Shown one piece after another: positions 16,416 through 24,670 of a DNA stretch of 64,000 nt. The notes below the pieces were generated by a model, which worked only from the letters and a program-made list of their open reading frames with translations, was not told the origin of the DNA and ran no database searches. The first letter of the stretch is position 1, and each line of letters opens with the position of its first letter. Location: the NCBI GenBank assembly GCA_963712065.1, contig CAVQGM010000001.1, positions 1,852,344 through 1,916,343 of the forward strand, written 5' to 3'. This stretch comes from CAVQGM01 sp963712065 (GTDB lineage: Bacteria > Actinomycetota > Acidimicrobiia > Acidimicrobiales > Acidimicrobilacustridaceae). Made by a program: the position numbers and the translations under genes.

Positions 16416-19400
16416 GCTCCTCGGCCACCGGCACCGCCTCGGCGATCAGCTCGTCGGCTCGGGACCGGTCGCCGGCCGACGCTCGCGCCCGCAGCACCCG
16501 GGCCAGCTCGACCTGCGACAGCGCCGTCCACGGGCGGGCGCCCATGGCCCGGTGGTGGGCGACGGCGTCGGTGAGGTCGTCGACGGCCGTGTCCCACTCG
16601 CCGAGCACGCCGGAGAGCACGCCGGTGTGGTGGGTGACGGCACCGAGGAAGGCGGCGATGCCGAGCACCGCGTTGTTGCCCCGGTAGGGGGTGACGAGGT
16701 CGCGGAGCCGGCGGGCCCGGTCGACGTCGCCGAGCGCGGCGGCCGCCGATCCGTAGCCGGCGATCTCGGCCCAGAACATGTACCACCGGCGGGCGGCGAT
16801 CCGCTCCACCAAGCCGTCGGCCTCGAGCAGGGCCCGGGCGGCGTCGAGGTCGCCGGCGTCGGCGTGGTACCAGGCGAGCATCGGGTGCACGTCGGCCAAG
16901 CCGGTGCCCACGAGGATCTCACGCACCCGGGGGGACGCGCCCCGCAGTCCGAACCGGGGGATCCGCAGCATGAGCTGGATGTCGCCCACCTGGGAGTGGT
17001 CGCCGGTGAGGGTGACGGTGTGGGCCTCGTTGGCGAGCTCGACGGCCTCGTCGAAGCGGCCCTCGAAGGTGGCCACGGTGGCGTCCCACATGATGGCGAT
17101 GCGCAGGTACTCGGGCTGGCGGAGGGCGTCGCCCAGCCGTCGGACGGTGGCGGCCACCTCCTGGGTCTCGTCCAGGCGGCCGACGGCGAACAGGCCGCTG
17201 AGCAGCATCTTCCACCCCTGGAAGGCGAGCTCGTCGTCCTTGGCCCGGTGGCTGAGGGCGACGATCTGCTCGGCGACGCCCACCGTGCCGTCGGCCTCGT
17301 CGGGGCCGTGGAGGGCCTGCACCCCCGAGTTGAGCACCCACCCGAGCACGTCGGGGTCGTCGACGGCCACGGCGATGGCGACGGCTTCGTCGACGAGCGC
17401 CCGTCGGCGCGGGTACGGCTCTTCGCGGTGGAGCCACTCGGCCTGGCGGGCGAGGGCCAGGGCCCGCTCGGGCCGGTCACCGGGGTGGCGGTCGATGACG
17501 GCCTGGAGCACCTCGACCGCTTCGGGGTCGGCGGGCGGGGACGCGGGCGGCACGCCGCCCCAGACGAGGGCGGCCCGGGCGAGGAGATCGGGCTGGTCGC
17601 CGGCGATGGCGTCGGCCGCCGCCCGGCGGAGGCGCTCGCGGCCGACGGCGATGGCGCCGCCCTTGGTGTGGGCCTCGCCGGCGGCGACGAGCACCTCGAC
17701 CCGGGGGGCGGGCACGTCGGGGTAGCGGTCGAGCACGGCGATGGCGTCGTCGTAGTGGCGCGCCGCGTTCTCGTAGGCGAGCTGGTCCATGGCCCGTCGG
17801 GCGGCGACGCTGGCGTACTCGACGGTGCGCGCGAGGTCGTCGGGCCCGGCGACGATGCACAGGTGGCGGGCGACGGCGCCGGGGTCGGGGTCGGTCTGGG
17901 CGAGGAGGGCGTCGAGCACCCGCCGGTGCAGGCGGGTCCGCTGGCGGGGGGTGAGCTCGTCGTAGAGGGCCTGGCGGACGAGGTCCTTGCCGAACCGCAG
18001 CTCGTCGTCGCGCAGGCCCACGTCGTCGAGGAAGCCGATGGCCACGCCTTCGTCGACCAGCTCGTCGATCTCGTCGACGGGGGCGTCGAGCGTGGCGGCG
18101 AGGGTGCCGGTGTCGAAGGCGGTGCCGATGACGGCGGCGGCGGTGAGGACCTCGCGCAGCCGGGGCTCGCGGCGGGCGAGACGCCACTGCACGACGTCGC
18201 GCAGCGACTCGGGCACGCCGAGCTGGCCGAGGTCGGCGACGGCCACCCCGTCGGGGCCGGGCACGACCGCCTCGTCGACCAGGTGGGCCAGCTCCTGCAG
18301 GTAGTACGGGTTGCCGCCGCTCCACTCGTGGAGCAGGGACACGGTGCGGGGGGTGAGCTCGGCGGCGACCGTCTGCTGCACGACCCGGCCGGAGTCCTTG
18401 GGGCTGAGGCCGGTGAGGTCGAGGCGCTCGTAGCCGGGCTCCCGGCGGAGCTGGGTGAGGGCGATCGACACCTCGTCGCCGCGGGCGAGGGCGGCGGGCT
18501 GGTAGGTGGCGACGACGGCGATGGCGCCGGGACGGGGGGAGCGGGCCAGGTGCAGGAGCACCTGCAGCGACGACGGGTCGGCCCACTGGAGGTCGTCGAG
18601 CCACAGGAGCACGGGCTGCACCGCCGCCAGCCGGGCGAGCCACTGGTCGAGGGTGTCGAGCAGGGCGAAGCGGTCGGCGTCGCTGGCCGCGCCGGGTGAC
18701 GGCAGGAGAGCGTCGACGCCGGGGAGGAGGTCGCCGAAGCGGTCGTCGAGGTCGTCGGGGTCGATCTCTTGCAGATGGCGGGTGAAGGCCTCCTTGACGG
18801 CCTCGTAGTCGCCGACGCCCTCCTCGGACCAGGCGCCCCGCAGCACGAGGCCGTCGCCGGCGGTGACCTCCTCGGCCACCTCGGCGACCAGGCGGCTCTT
18901 GCCCATGCCCGCCTCGCCGCCGACCAGCACGAGCCGGCGGGCGCCGCCGTCGTGGGCGATGGCGACCTCGGCGCGCAGCTGTGCCAGCGCCGCGCCTCGG
19001 CCCACGAGGGTCTGGGCTCGTAGGCGGGCCAGGTCGGGGGGCAGGGTTCGGCGTTCGAGCACGACGGTCCGCTCGCCGTCGAGGCCGAGGGGTGCGGACG
19101 CCGCCACCAGCACCGAGGCGTTGGGGAGGCGGGCGAGCAGTTCGGTGACGGCCTCGTCGAGCGTCCCCCCGAGGTCGCCGCCGGTGAGCACGACGAGCAC
19201 GTCGCGGCCGGCGAGGGCCTCGGTCAGGCGGTCCCACGGGTCGTCGCCGGCGGGCACCTCGACGGCCAGGGCGGCGGCGAGGGCGGGGGCCAGGTCGACG
19301 GCCGCGGCCAGCGGGGCGAGGTCGACCTGCCAGGTGCCGTCGGGGTAGTGCTCGTCGGCGGCGCGGGCGGCGCCGAGGGCGATGGCGGCCGCCGACGGGC

Positions 19401-20073
19401 CGACCGGGCCGACGACGGTGACGAGTCGTTGGCCGGCCAACGACTCGGCGACGTGGTGCACCTCGCCCGTGCGACCGATGGCGACGGGGCGGGTGTGGGG
19501 GATGTTGCCGGTGCGACGGGTGCGCAGCGGCGGGAAGTCGGCGGGCAGGTCGGGGACGGTGATCTGGAGGATGTGCTCGGGGGTGAGGATGTCCTTCAGC
19601 CGGTGGGTGCCGAGGTCGCGCAGCCCCATCAGCGGGGTCCGGAGCTCACCGAGCTGGGCGGCGGCCACGGCGGAGATGACGATCTGGCCGCCGTGGGCGA
19701 CGGCCATGATGCGGGCGCCGCGGTTGAGGTCGGGGCCGAAGAAGTCGCCGTCACGAGCCTCGCCCTCGCCGGTGTGCACGCCCATGCGCACGCGGATGGG
19801 CAGGTCGAGCTCGGCGGTGTGCAGGCCCCGCTGGATGTGCAAGGCGGCGCGCACCGCGTCGTCGGCGGTGGCGAAGGCGATGCCGAACCCGTCGCCGCCG
19901 GTGGAGAAGATCTGCCCGTCGTGGGCGGCGACCGCCTCCCGCACCAGATCGTCGTGGCGGCGGAGCGCGCTCGCCATGGCCTGGGGGGACTCCTCCCAGT
20001 TGCGGGTGGAGCTCTCGATGTCGGTGAAGAGGATGGCGATCCGGGTCGCCTCGCCCTGCCTCACGGTCACCAT
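16375..20073 (-). CDS. Class III adenylate cyclase-AAA ATPase-TPR regulator
   Basis: A 1232-residue multidomain protein. Residues about 10-175 are a class III nucleotide cyclase domain (ILFTDIESSTRNWEES with the first metal Asp, then STGGDGFGIAF with the second, and RMGVHTGEGEARDGDFFG). A degenerate NTPase module follows, whose P-loop reads GPVGPSAA (about 220). The AAA module is intact, with GGEAGMGKS (about 386-394) and LLWLDDLQWAD (about 487). The C-terminal about 500 residues are alpha-helical TPR-like repeats. ATG 20073 or GTG 20070 overlaps the upstream phosphoesterase stop. It is probably a cytoplasmic signal transducer; its ligand is unknown. Confidence 0.88.
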   Translation of the reverse strand: MVTVRQGEATRIAILFTDIESSTRNWEESPQAMASALRRHDDLVREAVAAHDGQIFSTGGDGFGIAFATADDAVRAALHIQRGLHTAELDLPIRVRMGVHTGEGEARDGDFFGPDLNRGARIMAVAHGGQIVISAVAAAQLGELRTPLMGLRDLGTHRLKDILTPEHILQITVPDLPADFPPLRTRRTGNIPHTRPVAIGRTGEVHHVAESLAGQRLVTVVGPVGPSAAAIALGAARAADEHYPDGTWQVDLAPLAAAVDLAPALAAALAVEVPAGDDPWDRLTEALAGRDVLVVLTGGDLGGTLDEAVTELLARLPNASVLVAASAPLGLDGERTVVLERRTLPPDLARLRAQTLVGRGAALAQLRAEVAIAHDGGARRLVLVGGEAGMGKSRLVAEVAEEVTAGDGLVLRGAWSEEGVGDYEAVKEAFTRHLQEIDPDDLDDRFGDLLPGVDALLPSPGAASDADRFALLDTLDQWLARLAAVQPVLLWLDDLQWADPSSLQVLLHLARSPRPGAIAVVATYQPAALARGDEVSIALTQLRREPGYERLDLTGLSPKDSGRVVQQTVAAELTPRTVSLLHEWSGGNPYYLQELAHLVDEAVVPGPDGVAVADLGQLGVPESLRDVVQWRLARREPRLREVLTAAAVIGTAFDTGTLAATLDAPVDEIDELVDEGVAIGFLDDVGLRDDELRFGKDLVRQALYDELTPRQRTRLHRRVLDALLAQTDPDPGAVARHLCIVAGPDDLARTVEYASVAARRAMDQLAYENAARHYDDAIAVLDRYPDVPAPRVEVLVAAGEAHTKGGAIAVGRERLRRAAADAIAGDQPDLLARAALVWGGVPPASPPADPEAVEVLQAVIDRHPGDRPERALALARQAEWLHREEPYPRRRALVDEAVAIAVAVDDPDVLGWVLNSGVQALHGPDEADGTVGVAEQIVALSHRAKDDELAFQGWKMLLSGLFAVGRLDETQEVAATVRRLGDALRQPEYLRIAIMWDATVATFEGRFDEAVELANEAHTVTLTGDHSQVGDIQLMLRIPRFGLRGASPRVREILVGTGLADVHPMLAWYHADAGDLDAARALLEADGLVERIAARRWYMFWAEIAGYGSAAAALGDVDRARRLRDLVTPYRGNNAVLGIAAFLGAVTHHTGVLSGVLGEWDTAVDDLTDAVAHHRAMGARPWTALSQVELARVLRARASAGDRSRADELIAEAVPVAEELSLRPVLARAQSS

Positions 20074-21596
20074 CCTCGCGGCCCGATCGGGGGGATGTTC
20101 CGCACCGCCTTCGTGCCGCGGCGGATGCGGTTCTCGAGTTGGCGTTGGCGGGCGATCACGGTCTCGGCGGCGAGCCGGGAGACGCCGGCCCACGGCTCGG
20201 CCTCGGGGTCCACGGCGGCGGCGAGCCAGTCCTGCAGCGGGTTGGGCTCGTCGAGGGCGTCGTTCACCGGCATCACCGCGACCCGGTAGGCGGTGGGGTC
20301 GACCTCCTGGCGGTAGATGCGCAGGTCGGTGACGTGGAGGTCGTCGTCGACGAGGGTGACCGCGGCGCCCTTCACCGGTTCGGGGTGGACCGAGTCGACG
20401 ACCCAGCCGCCGGTGTTGTGGGCGACGACGGGCCCGGGATAGCCGGTGGGTCGTCGTCGACCGGCGAACGGCTTGTGGGTGTGGCCGAACACGAGGTCGA
20501 CCCGCCGGGGGACGCCACCCATCTCGTCGACGAGCTGCTGGCGCACCGGGTGGTCGAGGTAGTGGGTGAGGCCGGTGGTGGCGGCGGGGGACAGGACGTC
20601 GGCGTGGAGCCGCTCGCGGTGGGCGGCCATGGCCACGGCGCGCCGGCCCATGCGCTTGAGGCCCCAGCGCTCGAACGACCGGGCGAGCGAGCGGTTGCGG
20701 GGGAGGAGGTCGTCGATGACCCGGTCGACGATGGCCTCCATGGAGCGGGGGTCCTGGAGGAGCTCGTAGAGGACGGGGACGGCGTCGGTCTGGTCGGCCT
20801 CGGCGCCCTCGCCCTCGCCCGAGCGGCCCATGGTCGACCAGAAGAAGTCGATCCAGGCCCAGTTGTCGCCCTCGAGGGCGGCGACGTCGAGGCGGGGCGG
20901 CCGCGACGGGGTGACGACGTTGTGCAGGAACGACATGGCCCGGTACATCGGCTCGAGGTACTGGCCGTGCGTGACGACCACGGCCCGCTCGGGCGGGTGG
21001 TCGGGGGTCTCGCCCGACCGGGCGGGGTCGAGGTCGGCCAGGCCGAGGTTGGGGTAGACCACCCGGAAGTAGGGGGCCGAGCCGTCGGCGTCGGTGGCCC
21101 CGAGGGCCCGGCGGGCGAGCACCGACACGAACGGCTCGTGCTCGTGGGGGCGGTTCCGGTCGAGCCGCATGGCGGTCACGTGCTCCATCGGCCCGAGGGG
21201 GTTGCCGGGCGGGTTGCGGCGCACGTAGTCCTCGTAGAGGTGCTCCCGGGTCATCTCCCACAGGTGGTGGTCGTGGTTGCCGGGCACGAAGACCGGGTCG
21301 GGGCCGAACAGCGGGTCGGACGGGTCGCCCCAGGCCTGTGTGACGAGGTGGCCGAAGGTGTCGGCGGCGATCTCGGTGGTGGTGAGGGCCAGCTCGAACA
21401 GGTCGCCGTGGACGACGAGGGTCGGCGGCTCGGTCGTGCCGGAGTCCCGGATGAGGCCCCGCAGGGCGTCGAGGACGGCGACGAGCAGGGGCGCCGGGCC
21501 GTCGGCGTGGTCACCGTCGTGGTCGAGGTTGGTGAGGACGCTGTTGTCGGCCCCCAGGTGGAGGTCGGAGACGCAGACGTAGCGGATGCCCGGCAC
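20067..21596 (-). CDS. Calcineurin-like metallophosphoesterase
   Basis: A 509-residue protein with every metal-binding motif of the family in order: SDLHLG (about residues 10-15), HGDLFE (about 63), PGNHDHH (about 105), VTHGQ (about 230) and FGHTHKP (about 373). The C-terminal about 100 residues are an extra domain with a basic tail. GTG 21596 has a GGGAGAGAA site upstream. It lies in an operon with the cyclase-ATPase gene, with a 4- or 7-nt overlap. Together they might make and break a nucleotide signal, but the phosphoesterase substrate cannot be read from sequence. Confidence 0.9.
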   Translation of the reverse strand: MPGIRYVCVSDLHLGADNSVLTNLDHDGDHADGPAPLLVAVLDALRGLIRDSGTTEPPTLVVHGDLFELALTTTEIAADTFGHLVTQAWGDPSDPLFGPDPVFVPGNHDHHLWEMTREHLYEDYVRRNPPGNPLGPMEHVTAMRLDRNRPHEHEPFVSVLARRALGATDADGSAPYFRVVYPNLGLADLDPARSGETPDHPPERAVVVTHGQYLEPMYRAMSFLHNVVTPSRPPRLDVAALEGDNWAWIDFFWSTMGRSGEGEGAEADQTDAVPVLYELLQDPRSMEAIVDRVIDDLLPRNRSLARSFERWGLKRMGRRAVAMAAHRERLHADVLSPAATTGLTHYLDHPVRQQLVDEMGGVPRRVDLVFGHTHKPFAGRRRPTGYPGPVVAHNTGGWVVDSVHPEPVKGAAVTLVDDDLHVTDLRIYRQEVDPTAYRVAVMPVNDALDEPNPLQDWLAAAVDPEAEPWAGVSRLAAETVIARQRQLENRIRRGTKAVRNIPPIGPRGW

Positions 21597-21642
21597 GTTC
21601 TCTCCCGGTTCGGACGGATGGACCGGTGTGCCCCCGGTGGCC

Positions 21643-21648
21643 GGAGCG
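21643..21648 (-). promoter_or_regulatory. -10-like TACGCT upstream of the phosphoesterase operon
   Basis: On the minus strand TACGCT lies about 46 nt before the GTG at 21596, leaving a short 5' leader with a Shine-Dalgarno site. It is divergent to the TACGCT of the next gene. Confidence 0.35.
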
Positions 21649-21682
21649 TAATCGGTTCCCGGCCTCGGGAAACCGGCTCGTC

Positions 21683-21688
21683 TACGCT
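21683..21688 (+). promoter_or_regulatory. -10 box TACGCT of the DUF4397-like gene
   Basis: TACGCT-N6-ATG (start 21695), the leaderless pattern. Confidence 0.5.
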
Positions 21689-21694
21689 CCGCCC

Positions 21695-22492
21695 ATGCTC
21701 CGTCGCATCGGCGTCCTGGTCGGGTTGCTCGTCGCCGTGGTGGGGGTCACGCCCGCCGTGGCGACGGCGGGGGCGGGTGCGCCGTCGCCGGGTCCGGCGG
21801 TGCTGCTGCCGGCCCTCTACGGATCGAACCTGGCGCCGGTCGACCTCTCGATCTGCCTCGACGGCGAGGTGTTCGAGGCCTCGGTCGAGTCGGGGACGTT
21901 CCTGTCGCTCGAGCCGGGCACGTACCGGATCCAGATCGGCATCGCCGCCGACCCGGTGGTGTGCGACGAGCTGTCGTTCGTCGACGAAGTGATCGGCGTG
22001 ATCCCCTTCGACCTGGTGCTCGCCTACAACGGGGCCAACGACGTCGGCGGGGCCCAGGTCGGGTTCGGGGTCTACTCGTTCCCCGAGTGTCTCGACCCCG
22101 ACTCGGCCGACGGCCTGCTCACGGTGATCAACGGGGCCAACGCCTTCACCCTCGACGCCACCTTCCGGGGCGAGGACGTCGCCGTCGACCTGCCCAACGG
22201 CGAGCCGATCACGTCGCTGCAGCTCCCCGGCACCGACGAGCTCCGGGTGCTGCCGGCCGGCACCACCCAGCAGCCGACGATCGACGTGACCATCGAGGGC
22301 GGCCAGCAGACCCTGGCCGTCGCCGTCGGCGGAGTGGGCGGCGACGAGGCCAGCCGGGACTTCGGGGTCATCGCCGTGAACGTCCCCGCGGCGGTGTGCG
22401 AGCTCCCGTCGTCGCCGACGACGCCGACGACCCCCGTGCCGCCGACCACCGCGGCCGCGGCCGCGGCGGCGACGCCCCGCTTCACCGGTTGA
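21695..22492 (+). CDS. Secreted DUF4397-like protein with PRFTG tail
   Basis: A 265-residue exported protein. The signal peptide MLRRIGVLVGLLVAVVGVTPAVATAGA is followed by a beta-rich region (LPALYGSNLAPVDLSICLDG, LSLEPGTYRIQIG) like the DUF4397 fold. Two Cys pairs suggest disulphides. A Thr/Pro/Ala linker (TPTTPVPPTTAAAAAAATP) leads to the exact C-terminus PRFTG. No membrane anchor follows that pentapeptide. The same five residues end another product at 24359. ATG 21695 is supported by a TACGCT box 6 nt upstream. Confidence 0.7.
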   Translation: MLRRIGVLVGLLVAVVGVTPAVATAGAGAPSPGPAVLLPALYGSNLAPVDLSICLDGEVFEASVESGTFLSLEPGTYRIQIGIAADPVVCDELSFVDEVIGVIPFDLVLAYNGANDVGGAQVGFGVYSFPECLDPDSADGLLTVINGANAFTLDATFRGEDVAVDLPNGEPITSLQLPGTDELRVLPAGTTQQPTIDVTIEGGQQTLAVAVGGVGGDEASRDFGVIAVNVPAAVCELPSSPTTPTTPVPPTTAAAAAAATPRFTG

Positions 22493-22501
22493 GCCGCCGC
22501 C

Positions 22502-23251
22502 CTACTCCCAGCGGAACAGCCACAGCGCGAGCGCGGCGCTGACGACGGCGATGGTGGTGAACACCAGCCAGCCCGAGCCGGGGTCGAGCCCGAGCCAGGG
22601 CCCGTGGATCATCTCCACGGCGTGCCAGAGCGGGGTGGCGTCGGACACGACCTCCATGCCGGTGCTCAGCACCTCGCGGGGCGGCCCGGCGCCGCCGAGC
22701 ATGAGCATCACGAACCAGATGACGAGGCCGATGGCCTGGGCCGCCCGGGCGGTGGGAGCCACGCTGGCCAGCAGCAGGCCCATGGCGGTGAAGCCGACGA
22801 CGAGGTAGGCGAACACGCCGACCACGCCGAGGAGCGAGTTGGGGGCCGAGAAGTCGTAGACGATGCGGGCGGCCACCAGCAGCACGACGGCGCTGGCCAC
22901 CGACAGGGTGGCGGCGACGATCAGCACGGCGCCGGCGATGGTCCACACGCCGATCGCCGCCGCCCGGTACCGCTTGAGCACGCCCCGCTCGCGGTAGCCG
23001 GCGAGGTGGGTGGGGATGCTGACGACGCACACCGAGGCGACGACGAGGGCGAGGTAGGCCGGCACGTAGTACGACATCGGGCCGACGCCCCGGTAGAAGA
23101 TCTCCTCGCCCTCGGAGGTCGGGGTGTTGCCGAAGACGCCGCCGAGGATCAGCAGCACGATCAGGGGCAGGGCCAGGGAGAATACGAGGGTCAGGGGCTC
23201 CCGCATGAGCAGCTTGATCTCGAGCCAGCCGAGGCGGAGGGCGGGGCCCAT
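22502..23251 (-). CDS. ABC-2 type exporter permease
   Basis: A 249-residue permease with about six hydrophobic helices: EIKLLMREPLTLVFSLALPL at the start, GYRERGVLKRYRA between helices 2 and 3, and the GLVIWFVMLMLGGAGPPREVL region, all typical of the ABC-2/DrrB group. Its ATG at 23251 is the last of four start codons embedded in a 14-bp tandem repeat that separates it from the ATPase gene. Translation probably depends on re-initiation from upstream. Confidence 0.88.
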   Translation of the reverse strand: MGPALRLGWLEIKLLMREPLTLVFSLALPLIVLLILGGVFGNTPTSEGEEIFYRGVGPMSYYVPAYLALVVASVCVVSIPTHLAGYRERGVLKRYRAAAIGVWTIAGAVLIVAATLSVASAVVLLVAARIVYDFSAPNSLLGVVGVFAYLVVGFTAMGLLLASVAPTARAAQAIGLVIWFVMLMLGGAGPPREVLSTGMEVVSDATPLWHAVEMIHGPWLGLDPGSGWLVFTTIAVVSAALALWLFRWE

Positions 23252-23297
23252 CAGTCGGTGCCCATCAGTCGGTGCCCATCAGTCGGTGCCCATCACT
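23247..23297 (-). repeat. 14-bp tandem repeat forming three MGTD minicistrons with TGATG junctions
   Basis: Three full copies of a 14-bp unit (plus strand CCCATCAGTCGGTG) and a partial fourth lie between ATPase and permease. On the minus strand each unit reads ATGGGCACCGACTG. Each therefore encodes Met-Gly-Thr-Asp-stop, with the stop overlapping the next ATG as TGATG. The ATPase stop overlaps the first ATG, and the third minicistron stop overlaps the permease ATG. It looks like expansion of an ancestral single TGATG junction. Confidence 0.85.
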
Positions 23298-24195
23298 CGG
23301 GGCCGCCGGTGAGCTCGAGGTAGACGTCTTCGAGGGTGGCCCGGTGGACGTCGAGGTCGTCGGGGGCGATGCCGCGGGCGACGAGGGCGGCGGCGACCTG
23401 GGCGAGCAGGGGTCCGGTGCCGGTCACTTCGTAGCGGCGGCCGGTGCGGGCCACGCCGGTCACGCCGGGGACGTCGGGCAGGAAGCCGACGTCGCCGTCG
23501 GTGCTGAAGGTGACCCGGCTGGCTCCCCGCACGTTGGCCACCAGCTCGGCGGGCGTCCCGTTGGCCACGACGCGGTGGTCGTCGATGACCACGATGCGGT
23601 CGCAGAGCTGTTCGGCCTCGTCCATGAAGTGGGTGACGATGACGACGGTCGTGCCCTGTTGGCGGACGCGGTCGATGAGGTCCCAGGCGACCCGCCGCGA
23701 CGCCGGATCGAGCCCGGTGGTCATCTCGTCCAGGAAGACGAGCTCGGGGGCGTTCACCAGCGCCAGCGCCACGAACAGGCGCTGCTGCTGGCCGCCGGAG
23801 AGGCTGGCGAAGGGGGCGTCGCGCTTCTCGGCGAGCCCCCACTGCTCGAGCACGTCCTCCCACGGCGGTCCGCCGTGTTCGAGCGAGGAGAACAGGCGGA
23901 GCGCCTCTCCCACCCGCATCCGGTCGGGGAGGGCCGACTCCTGGAGCTGCGCGCCGATGTGGTGGCGCAGGTCTTCGGCCTGGTGGGTCGGGTCGTAGCC
24001 GAGCACGCGGGCGGTGCCGCCGTCGATGGTCCGCAGCCCCTGGAGGCACTCGACGGTGGTGGTCTTGCCGGTGCCGTTCGGCCCGAGGATCCCGAAGATC
24101 TCACCCGGCCGCACCTCGAAGCTGACGTCGGCTACGGCGACGGTGTCGCCGTAGCGCTTGTGGAGGTGCTCGACCTTCACGATGGGCTCGACCAC
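23293..24195 (-). CDS. ABC transporter ATP-binding protein (DrrA-like)
   Basis: A 300-residue ATPase with Walker A GPNGTGKTT (about residues 38-46), signature SLSGGQQQRLFVALALV, Walker B LVFLDEMTTGLDP (Met in place of the usual Pro after Glu) and switch THF. It ends with the ABC-2-associated C-terminal domain. Start GTG 24195. The family usually couples to DrrB-type permeases for drug or lipid export, as does the downstream gene. A TAGCAT box at about 24243 gives a 5' leader of about 40 nt. Confidence 0.9.
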   Translation of the reverse strand: MVEPIVKVEHLHKRYGDTVAVADVSFEVRPGEIFGILGPNGTGKTTTVECLQGLRTIDGGTARVLGYDPTHQAEDLRHHIGAQLQESALPDRMRVGEALRLFSSLEHGGPPWEDVLEQWGLAEKRDAPFASLSGGQQQRLFVALALVNAPELVFLDEMTTGLDPASRRVAWDLIDRVRQQGTTVVIVTHFMDEAEQLCDRIVVIDDHRVVANGTPAELVANVRGASRVTFSTDGDVGFLPDVPGVTGVARTGRRYEVTGTGPLLAQVAAALVARGIAPDDLDVHRATLEDVYLELTGGPE

Positions 24196-24358
24196 GGACG
24201 TGGCCCCCTGACTTCGGCGAGACGGGTGGGCCGTCCGGCAGATGCTAGTGAGTGGCCGGGAAGGACGCCGGTCACCAGCAGCACGGTGCTCGGTCTCGAC
24301 TGTCGTTCGCCGCGGGTCGCACCGTCGGGGGTGATGCGGTCGGCGAGCGGCGCTGCCG

Positions 24359-24655
24359 TCAGCCGGTGAACCGGGGAGAAGCCGTCGGAGGTGGGCCGGC
24401 GGGTGGGAGGGTGAAGACGTCGGACTGCACCCCGCCGATCACCTGGCCGCCCTGGGTGAGGGTCACCTCGGCCGTGGTTCCCCAGCGACTCGCGAGGGCG
24501 AGGTCGAGCACGGTTCCCGGTGTCACGAAGGTTCCAGTGGCGGTGCCCAGGAACGGCTTCGCCCATGGGAGGCCTTCGCAGATTCCCCAGGTGGACCAGA
24601 TCACACCGGCCTGGGCGAAGCCGTCGGAGAGAGACAGGAAGCCGTCGCCGCTCTG
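24359..24655 (-). pseudogene. C-terminal remnant of an exported protein ending in PRFTG
   Basis: A frame open from a stop at about 24658 encodes SGDGFLSLSDGFAQAG, then VIWSTWGICEGLPWAKPFL, a beta-rich region and a Pro/Ala/Thr linker ending ASPRFTG. It has no signal peptide and only a GTG at 24604 as a possible start. It begins 15 bp after the DUF222/HNH gene, so it looks like the tail of a secreted protein whose front was lost. The last five residues equal those of the DUF4397-like protein 1.9 kb away. Confidence 0.5.
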
Positions 24656-24670
24656 CCCTCACCGTTCGGG

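Noticed and set aside
20074..21261. 400-residue N-terminal extension of the cyclase frame
   Set aside because: Pro/Arg-rich out-of-frame reading of the metallophosphoesterase; the cyclase begins at 20073 or 20070.
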